A stretch of DNA of 64,000 nt. Origin: Streptomyces sp. HUAS ZL42. Lineage in GTDB: Bacteria; Actinomycetota; Actinomycetes; Streptomycetales; Streptomycetaceae. Where the stretch lies: NCBI RefSeq assembly GCF_040782645.1, contig NZ_CP160403.1:2542001-2606000 (forward strand), in the 5' to 3' direction. Numbering within the stretch: the first letter of the stretch is position 1; each line of letters opens with the position of its first letter. This document shows, piece by piece, positions 58,036 to 64,000 of this stretch. Under the pieces are notes generated by a model. It did no database searches, was not told where the DNA came from, and was given only the letters and a program-made list of their open reading frames with translations. The translations under genes and the position numbers were made by a program.

Positions 58036-60291
58036 ATGGGGAACGGAGATTCGCGGGTGCGGGGCCTCGCCGCGCGGGCCGGCGGCTGGAGCGCACGGCA
58101 CCGATGGGCGGCCGTCGGCATCTGGGTGCTGTTCGTCGTCCTGGCGATGGGGCTCGGTTCGGCGGCGGGCCGGGTGGACGTCAAGGAGAGCGATCAGCTC
58201 AAGGGCGAGACGCACACCGCTGCCAAGATCATCGAGGATGCCGGGATCGAGGAGCCCGCCGGCGAGACGGTCCTCGTCCAGGCGAAGGACGGCGGGCTCA
58301 AGGCCACGGACAGCGAGTTCAAGGCGGCCGTCACCGCGGTCGTCCAGGCGGTCCAGGGCACCGGCAAGGTCACGGACGTGCGGTCGCCGTACGACACACA
58401 GACGATCTCGAAGGACGGCCGCAGCGCGCTGGTGCAGTTCGACATGCGCGGCGCCTCCGACACCGCGGCTGATCGGGTGGAGCCGGTCCTGAAGGCCGTC
58501 GCGGGTGTGCAGAAGGAGCACGAGTCGCTGCGGATCGAGGAGATCGGCGGCGCCAGCATGATGAAGACGTTCAACGACGCGTTCGGGGACGACTTCCAGA
58601 AGGCCGAGTTCTCCGCGGTGCCGGTGGCCCTCGGCATTCTGCTCATCGCCTTCGGCGCGCTGGTGGCGGCGCTGCTGCCGGTGGCGCTGGCGATCACCGC
58701 GATCATGGCGACGATGGGTCTGATGGGTGTCGTCAGCCATGTCATGCCGATGAGCGACACCGCCAACTCGGTGATGCTGCTCGTGGGTCTGGCCGTCGGC
58801 GTCGACTACTGCCTGTTCTACCTGCGCCGCGAGCGCGAGGAGCGCGCCGCGGGACGTGACGCGAAGACGGCCCTGCGGATCGCCGCCGCGACCAGCGGCC
58901 GCGCGATCATCGTCTCCGGTATCACGGTGTGCGTGGCGATGGCAGGCATGCTGTTCACCGGGCTCGTCACCTTCGAAGGGATGGGCCTGGCCTCGCTGAT
59001 GGTCGTGGCCGTGGCCATGGTCGGGTCGGTGACGGTGCTGCCGGCGCTCCTCTCGCTGCTGGGCGAGCGGGTCGAGAAGGGCCGTATCCCCTTCCTGCAC
59101 AAGGCCATGCAGCGGCGTGCCGCCCGCACCAACGGGGAGAGCCCGTTCTGGACCGCCGTCCTGCGCGGCGTGCTCGCCAAGCCGCTCGTCTCCGTCCTCG
59201 TGGCGGCCGGCGCCCTGCTGGCGATCGCCGCTCCCGCGGTCGGCATGAAGACCCAGAACCTCACCCTGGACCAGGAGTTCGGCGACTCGCTGCCCATCGT
59301 GCAGACGTACAACCGGCTCAACGAGGCCTTCCCGGGCGGCTCCGAGCCGGCCGAGGTGGTCGTCAAGGCGCAGGACATCAACGCTCCCGAGGTCAAGAAC
59401 GCGCTCGCGCAGTTCAAGGAGCAGGCGATCAGCTCCGGCGCCTCGCAGGGCCCGGTCGAGATCAAGCTGCACGACGCGCAGAACATCGCCTACGTGTACG
59501 TCCCGCTGGTCGGCGGTTCCGACCTGGACAAGGCGGGCGCCAGCCTGGACATGCTGCGTGACGAGGTGCGGCCCGCCACGCTCGGCAAGGTCGACGGCGT
59601 CCAGGCGCCGATCACCGGGCAGGTCGCCGGGTCGAAGGACTTCAACGACCAGCTGGCGGGAGCCGTCGTCCCGGTCTTCGCGTTCGTCGTGGTCTTCGCC
59701 TTCGGGCTGATGCTGCTGTCGTTCCGCTCGCTGACGATCGCGATCACCTCGATCCTGCTGAACCTGCTGTCGGTGGGCGCGGCCTACGGCATCCTCGTGG
59801 CCGTCTTCCAGCACGGCTGGGGTGCGTCCCTGGTGGGCGCGGAGGGCGTCGGCGCCATCATCAGCTGGCTGCCGCTGTTCCTCTTCGTGATCCTGTTCGG
59901 CCTGTCCATGGACTACCACGTGTTCGTGGTCTCCCGGATCCGCGAGGCACGCATGCGCGGCCGCACGACCAACGCGGCCATCAAGCACGGCGTGGTCACC
60001 ACGGCCGGTGTCGTCACCAGCGCCGCGGTCATCATGGTCGCCGTCTTCGGGATCTTCGGAACGCTGTCCATGCAGTCCATGAAGCAGATGGGCGTGGGCC
60101 TCGCGGCCGCGGTGCTCATCGACGCCACGATCATCCGGGGTGTGCTGCTCCCGGCGGTGATGGCACTCCTCGGCGAGCGCAACTGGTACCTGCCGAAGTG
60201 GCTGCACCGGCTGCCGGACCTGACGCACGACGAGTCGCCGGAGGCGATCGCGCCGAAGCTGTCGGACGAGGGGGAGCCGGTCAGGGTCTGA
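58036..60291 (+). CDS. MMPL-family (RND-like) membrane transporter
   Basis: 751-residue transporter with 12 predicted helices in two halves, each with a large extracellular loop (about 45-180 and 405-535). Seen: VGLAVGVDYCLFYLRREREE in the first half and LFGLSMDYHVFVVSRIREA in the second, the conserved D-Y pairs used for proton coupling in MMPL proteins. It probably exports a lipid or hydrophobic compound. ATG 58036 (MGNGDSRV) follows GGGGGCAAG; an ATG at 57982 has no ribosome site. A terminator follows. Confidence 0.92.
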   Translation: MGNGDSRVRGLAARAGGWSARHRWAAVGIWVLFVVLAMGLGSAAGRVDVKESDQLKGETHTAAKIIEDAGIEEPAGETVLVQAKDGGLKATDSEFKAAVTAVVQAVQGTGKVTDVRSPYDTQTISKDGRSALVQFDMRGASDTAADRVEPVLKAVAGVQKEHESLRIEEIGGASMMKTFNDAFGDDFQKAEFSAVPVALGILLIAFGALVAALLPVALAITAIMATMGLMGVVSHVMPMSDTANSVMLLVGLAVGVDYCLFYLRREREERAAGRDAKTALRIAAATSGRAIIVSGITVCVAMAGMLFTGLVTFEGMGLASLMVVAVAMVGSVTVLPALLSLLGERVEKGRIPFLHKAMQRRAARTNGESPFWTAVLRGVLAKPLVSVLVAAGALLAIAAPAVGMKTQNLTLDQEFGDSLPIVQTYNRLNEAFPGGSEPAEVVVKAQDINAPEVKNALAQFKEQAISSGASQGPVEIKLHDAQNIAYVYVPLVGGSDLDKAGASLDMLRDEVRPATLGKVDGVQAPITGQVAGSKDFNDQLAGAVVPVFAFVVVFAFGLMLLSFRSLTIAITSILLNLLSVGAAYGILVAVFQHGWGASLVGAEGVGAIISWLPLFLFVILFGLSMDYHVFVVSRIREARMRGRTTNAAIKHGVVTTAGVVTSAAVIMVAVFGIFGTLSMQSMKQMGVGLAAAVLIDATIIRGVLLPAVMALLGERNWYLPKWLHRLPDLTHDESPEAIAPKLSDEGEPVRV

Positions 60292-60313
60292 GATCCGAGC
60301 CCTGTCACCGACT

Positions 60314-60351
60314 GAGGGTCCGTTGGTCTCCGGGGGAGCCAACGGGCCCTC
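60314..60351. terminator. Terminator hairpin after the MMPL gene
   Basis: GAGGGTCCGTTGG and CCAACGGGCCCTC pair over 13 bp with one mismatch, 22 nt after the stop. The remaining part of 60292-60605 carries only a possible minus-strand fragment (RVDTAASYGRSTGGEVPPES) that I cannot identify. Confidence 0.75.
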
Positions 60352-60605
60352 GCTCATAGGTACGGTGTCACGCCAGCACCTCGTCCAGCCTCAGCCGGCT
60401 CTCCGGCGGCACCTCGCCCCCCGTGCTGCGGCCGTATGACGCGGCGGTGTCCACCCGGCCGGATGGAGTGCGTGCAGCCCCGGCCGTGACCGGGGATGAA
60501 GATCGCGCGGTTCGCTGCCACGTACGGCACGCCAGGCCGGATCGGCGACGGCGGACAACGGGTTCTTAGACTGGCCGCCGTCGAGCACGGGCACGGAGGC
60601 GGACG

Positions 60606-61469
60606 ATGGACGAGGCACGGGCGCGGGACGTACTGGCCGCGGCGGGGGTGCTCCCCGCGGGGGCCGGGGACGCGCGGCTCCTCGCTCTGGGCGAGAACGC
60701 CGTGTTCGCCGCCGGTGACCTGGTCGTCAAGGTGGGCCGCGACGCCGAACTGCTCGGCCGGGCGCGGCGCGAGCTGGACATCGCGGTGTGGCTCGCCGAG
60801 GCGGGCGTGCCGGCGGTGCGGGCCGCGGAGACCGGGGCACGGCTGGTGGAGGGGCACCCGGTGACCGTGTGGCACCGGCTGCCCGATCCGGTACGGCCCG
60901 CGGAGCCGCGGGACTTGGCGGAACTCCTGCGAGTCGTGCACGCCCTGCCCGCCCCCGCCTTCACCCTGCCGCCGCGCGATCTGCTGGGCGGTGTGGAGCG
61001 CTGGCTGCGGCTCGCGGGGGACGCGATCGACCCGGCGGACGCCGCGTACCTGCGCGAGCGGCGGGACGGTTTCGCGGCGGCCGCGGCCGCGCTGACGCCA
61101 CGTCTGGCGCCCGGACCGATCCACGGCGACGCGCTGCCGCGCAATGTGCACATCGGCCCCGACGGGCCCGTCCTGGTCGACCTGGAGACCTTCTCCGCCG
61201 ACCTGCGTGAGCACGACCTGGTGGTGATGGCGCTCTCCCGCGACCGGTACGGGTTGCCCGCGGCCGCTTACGACTCGTTCACCGAGGCGTACGGCTGGGA
61301 TGTGCGGGAGTGGGAGGGGTGCTCCGTGCTGCGGGGCGCGCGGGAGACCGCGAGCTGTGCGTGGGTGGCCCAGCATGCGCCGAGCAGTCCGAAGGCGCTG
61401 GTGGAGTTCGAGCGGCGGGTGGCATCGCTGCGCGAGGGGGACGAGACCGTGCGGTGGTATCCGTTCTGA
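60606..61469 (+). CDS. Aminoglycoside-phosphotransferase-family kinase
   Basis: 287-residue small-molecule kinase: the nucleotide-binding LVVKVGRD (Lys), catalytic loop PIHGDALPRNVHIG (Asp and Asn) and metal site VLVDLETFSADLREHD. Length is usual for the family. Whether it gives antibiotic resistance or serves metabolism cannot be told. ATG 60606 follows GGAGGCGG. Convergent with the LysR gene. Confidence 0.88.
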   Translation: MDEARARDVLAAAGVLPAGAGDARLLALGENAVFAAGDLVVKVGRDAELLGRARRELDIAVWLAEAGVPAVRAAETGARLVEGHPVTVWHRLPDPVRPAEPRDLAELLRVVHALPAPAFTLPPRDLLGGVERWLRLAGDAIDPADAAYLRERRDGFAAAAAALTPRLAPGPIHGDALPRNVHIGPDGPVLVDLETFSADLREHDLVVMALSRDRYGLPAAAYDSFTEAYGWDVREWEGCSVLRGARETASCAWVAQHAPSSPKALVEFERRVASLREGDETVRWYPF

Positions 61470-61478
61470 GTCCCGGGC

Positions 61479-62402
61479 TCACCCGGACGCCGGTTGTCCG
61501 GCGTCCCGGTCCTGGATCGTCCCGGCGGCGCGGCGCAGTTCGGCCAACACCGTACGGACCGCCCTGCGGGCCGTGCGTTCGGGACGGTACAGGGCGTCGA
61601 TGTGCCGTCTGGCCCGGACTCCGCTGAGCGGTCTGAGGACCAGCGCGGGGTGCGGGCGCATGGTCCAGCGCGGCAGCAGGGCCACGCCTCCCCCGGCGGC
61701 GACGGCCTCGGCGACCACCGCGAACTCGTTGATGCGGTGGACCAGACGGAGCCGGCGCCCCGCCGCCGCGGAGACGGCCTCGAGGGTCGCCAGGATCGGG
61801 AAGCCGTCGTGCGCGGCGATCCACGGCTCGTCCGCCACGTCCCGCGGTGTCACGCGCCGTTTGGCGGCGAGGGGGTGCCCGGCGGGCATCGCCACGTCGA
61901 GCGGCTCGTGCAGCAGCGCGGTCACGGTCACCGTGCGCGGCCACGGCGGGGCGTGGTCGAGGCGGTGGGCGAGCACGAGGTCGTACTCCCTGGTGAGCCG
62001 GGGGAAGTCCTCCTGCGGGACGTCCTCGTCGGCGAGGGACAGCGCCGGTGCCCCGTGGGTGGCCGAGGCCCGCAGCAGCAGCGGGAAGAACGCCGCGCCC
62101 GCACTGTGGAACGCCGCCACCGACACCTCGCCGCCCGGCCTGGCGACGAACTCGTCCACGGCGTGCCGGGCCCGGGCCAGCGCGGTCTCCACCTCGGCGG
62201 CCGCGCCCGCCAGCGCCTGCCCCGCGTCGGTGAGCACCAGCCGCCGCCCGTGCCGCTCGGTGAGCGGCACGGGGATCGCACGCTGCAGCAGCCGCAACTG
62301 CTGCGAGATCGCCGACGGCGTCACCAGCAGCGCCTCGGCGACCGCGGTGACACTGCCCAGCTCGCCCAGCTCGCGCAGGATCCGCAGCTGCCGTTCGTCC
62401 AT
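61479..62402 (-). CDS. LysR-family transcriptional regulator
   Basis: 307-residue regulator: winged HTH (LRELGELGSVTAVAEALLVT, SAISQQLRLLQRA) and a two-lobed effector domain (about 90-295). It is divergent from the EamA exporter, which it probably controls through the site at 62431-62447. Confidence 0.92.
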   Translation of the reverse strand: MDERQLRILRELGELGSVTAVAEALLVTPSAISQQLRLLQRAIPVPLTERHGRRLVLTDAGQALAGAAAEVETALARARHAVDEFVARPGGEVSVAAFHSAGAAFFPLLLRASATHGAPALSLADEDVPQEDFPRLTREYDLVLAHRLDHAPPWPRTVTVTALLHEPLDVAMPAGHPLAAKRRVTPRDVADEPWIAAHDGFPILATLEAVSAAAGRRLRLVHRINEFAVVAEAVAAGGGVALLPRWTMRPHPALVLRPLSGVRARRHIDALYRPERTARRAVRTVLAELRRAAGTIQDRDAGQPASG

Positions 62403-62430
62403 TCCCGCAGTCTAGGCACATGCTGAAGGG

Positions 62431-62447
62431 AAACTAAAAGATCGTTT
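62431..62447. promoter_or_regulatory. AT-rich LysR-type site
   Basis: AAAC-TAAAAGATC-GTTT, an interrupted dyad in an AT-rich island between the divergent LysR and EamA genes. Confidence 0.4.
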
Positions 62448-62496
62448 AAGGAAGTGGTTCTGGGCTACAGGGTCGCCGGTGATGCACGGTGGGCGG

Positions 62497-63489
62497 GTGT
62501 CCAACGCCCGACGTACCGATGCGGTACTCCTCCTGGTCGCGATCGTCTGGGGTTCCAGCTATCTGTCCGCCCAGACGGCCACCGCCGCCCTGCCCGTCCT
62601 GACGGTCCTGCTGGCGCGGTACGCGCTCTCCGCGCTCGCCTGTGTCGGTCTGATGACCGCCCGCCGCCACGGACCGCGCCGATGGACCCGAGCCGAGGTG
62701 CGGGCCGGTCTGCCGCTCGGCGTGACCCAGGCCGCGGTCCTGGTCGTGGAGACCTACGGCGTCGCCCACACCACCGCCGCCAACGCCGGCCTGATCATCA
62801 GTCTGACCATCGTGCTCACCCCGCTGCTCGACCGCTCCGGTCACCCGGGTGGACTGCCGCCCTCCTTCTTCGCCGCCGCCGGTGTGTGCGTCGTCGCCGT
62901 CGGCCTGCTGATGTCCGGCAGCGGCTTTCACGCACTCCGCCTCGGCGACCTGCTGATGCTCGCCGCCGCCGGTGTCCGTGCGGTCCATGTCTGCCTCGTC
63001 GGCCGGCTCACCACGGACCGGACGATCCGACCCTTGCATCTGACGGCAGTTCAGACCCTCGTCGGCACCGTGCTGTTCCTTCCCGCGGCCGTGCCCGGGC
63101 TGCCGGACCTGGCCCGCGCGGGTGCCGCGACCTGGACGCAGCTGCTGTATCTCGCCCTGTTCTGCAGTGTGTTCGCCTTCCTCGCGCAGACCTGGGCCGT
63201 CCAGCGCACGTCCGCCAGCCGGGCCAGCCTGCTGCTCGGCACGGAGCCCGTCTGGGCGGCGGCGTTCGGTGTCGCCCTCGGCGGCGAGCACCTCACCGCG
63301 CTCACCGGTCTCGGCGCGGCCCTCATGGTCGCCGGGACCTACTGGGGCCAGTCGGTGGAACGCGCCCACCGCACGGCCCGGCCGCCCGGCAAGACGCACG
63401 GCACCGCCCCGGCGTCCCGGCCCACCGCTCACCCCACCGAAGAGGACACCGCACCCGCATGCCCGACCACGACACTTACCAGCACCTGA
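62497..63489 (+). CDS. EamA/DMT-family exporter
   Basis: About 330 residues, ten predicted helices in two EamA repeats: VAIVWGSSYLSAQTATAALP, TAANAGLIISLTIVLTPLLD and RASLLLGTEPVWAAAFGVAL. It probably exports a metabolite. GTG 62497 (VSNARRTDA) has GGTGGGCGG upstream; earlier in-frame starts at 62479 and 62482 are less likely. It overlaps the following gene by 31 nt. Confidence 0.9.
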   Translation: MSNARRTDAVLLLVAIVWGSSYLSAQTATAALPVLTVLLARYALSALACVGLMTARRHGPRRWTRAEVRAGLPLGVTQAAVLVVETYGVAHTTAANAGLIISLTIVLTPLLDRSGHPGGLPPSFFAAAGVCVVAVGLLMSGSGFHALRLGDLLMLAAAGVRAVHVCLVGRLTTDRTIRPLHLTAVQTLVGTVLFLPAAVPGLPDLARAGAATWTQLLYLALFCSVFAFLAQTWAVQRTSASRASLLLGTEPVWAAAFGVALGGEHLTALTGLGAALMVAGTYWGQSVERAHRTARPPGKTHGTAPASRPTAHPTEEDTAPACPTTTLTST

Positions 63490-63956
63490 TCTCCCTGCTC
63501 GACTCCTCCCGCGTCGACTACCGCATCGTCGACCATGCCCCCGAGGGCGCGACCGAGGCCGTCTGCGCCCTGCGCGGGCACCCCGCGTCCGAGGCCGCGA
63601 AGTGCATCGTCCTGCGGGTGAAGGTCGACCGGCGCACCACCCGGCACGTCCTCGCGGTCGTCCCCGGGGACCGTCGGGTCGACCTGGACGCCGTGCGCGA
63701 GCTGTTCGGGGCCCGTTACGCCGGCTTCAGTGACGCGGAGACCGCCGAGCGGCTGGCCCGCACGGTCCCGGGCACCGTCCTCCCCTTCAGCTTCGACCCC
63801 ACCCTCGAACTCGTCGCCGACCCGGACGTCGTGGCCCGGCCTCGGCTGTACTTCAACGCCGCCCGGCTGGACCGCTCGCTGGTCCTCTCCGGCACGGACT
63901 ACGCCCGGCTCGCCCAGCCGCGCGTGGCGCGCATCGCGGGCCCGGCTCCGGCGTAG
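63459..63956 (+). CDS. YbaK/aminoacyl-tRNA deacylase-like protein
   Basis: 165-residue single-domain protein of the YbaK/ProX family, which hydrolyses misacylated tRNAs: RIVDHAPEGATEAVCALRGH, AAKCIVLRVKVD (the conserved Lys region) and LYFNAARLDRSLVLSGTDY. ATG 63459 lies inside the end of the exporter gene, so the two are co-translated. Which aminoacyl-tRNA it edits is unknown. Confidence 0.86.
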   Translation: MPDHDTYQHLISLLDSSRVDYRIVDHAPEGATEAVCALRGHPASEAAKCIVLRVKVDRRTTRHVLAVVPGDRRVDLDAVRELFGARYAGFSDAETAERLARTVPGTVLPFSFDPTLELVADPDVVARPRLYFNAARLDRSLVLSGTDYARLAQPRVARIAGPAPA

Positions 63957-64000
63957 GGCGGATGGCGCCCCGGCGTTGGGTGTCTCTCAGACCCGGTCGT

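Noticed and set aside
57229..60357. Very long open frame (over 1,000 codons) on the strand opposite the MMPL gene
   Set aside because: It is a GC-bias shadow of the MMPL gene. Its sequence is low-complexity His/Arg/Asp-rich and matches no family.
60360..60600. Minus-strand fragment before the phosphotransferase gene
   Set aside because: It reads as a possible protein C-terminus, but no family could be recognised and no start was found, so no gene is called.
1..64000. tRNA, rRNA, prophage or antibiotic gene cluster
   Set aside because: No tRNA T-loop signature, phage structural gene, polyketide or peptide synthetase module was seen.

Overview
The window is high-GC actinobacterial DNA and almost certainly Streptomyces. 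Supporting features are GTG starts, GTGA/ATGA gene overlaps, Tat (twin-arginine) signal peptides, a rare TTA (bldA) codon, the mycothiol-era families (DinB-like, Rv2466c-like) and the typical 'SPTLGYARAGGPP' palindromic insertion. I saw no tRNA, rRNA, CRISPR array or phage module, and no large antibiotic cluster.

Layout. (1) 1-5.0 kb: a WD40-repeat Ser/Thr kinase, cut by the window edge, in an operon with a DUF7019-like protein, followed by a deazaflavin-type nitroreductase. (2) 5.3-34.1 kb: a large polysaccharide-utilisation region. It holds a GH43_24-like exo-beta-1,3-galactanase with a ricin lectin domain, a GH43 arabinofuranosidase-like enzyme and a surface beta-helix protein. A seven-gene minus-strand operon follows (24.5 to 13.1 kb): solute-binding protein, two permeases, a GH28/GH49-like beta-helix enzyme, two alginate-lyase-fold proteins and a carboxylesterase. 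There is also a 2-hydroxyacid dehydrogenase and a second ABC importer coupled to a GH43 enzyme. Three LacI-type regulators sit among these genes. AACCGGTT-centred palindromes lie in front of one regulator and both binding-protein genes, so I infer a shared regulon for a plant cell-wall glycan rich in galactose, arabinose and uronic acid. (3) 34.3-44.7 kb: a mixed housekeeping and accessory stretch (small membrane protein, two VOC proteins, AraC regulator, NmrA-like reductase, BrkB-like membrane protein, AidB-like acyl-CoA dehydrogenase, GAF regulator, secreted protein, GNAT). (4) 44.8-54.3 kb: a complete assimilatory sulfur operon. A 27-residue leader peptide precedes sulfite reductase, a 59-residue zinc ribbon, CysH, CysC, CysD, CysN, a sulfonate-type ABC importer (SsuA, SsuB, SsuC) and a sirohydrochlorin chelatase. 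(5) 54.3-64 kb: inverted-repeat elements flanking an MFS remnant, then stand-alone genes (DsbA-like, DinB-like, transglutaminase-like, DUF1697, MMPL transporter, phosphotransferase, LysR, EamA exporter, YbaK-like deacylase).

Other structure. There is a 199-bp tandem duplication at the lacI/carboxylesterase junction, a degenerate array with a 34-bp period at 26.36-26.56 kb, three copies of a terminal-inverted-repeat element (39.3, 54.3 and 54.9 kb), three copies of a GGGGGTCCCCCC element, and several strong hairpins. Three gene remnants are visible: a phosphotransferase, a carbonic anhydrase and an MFS transporter.
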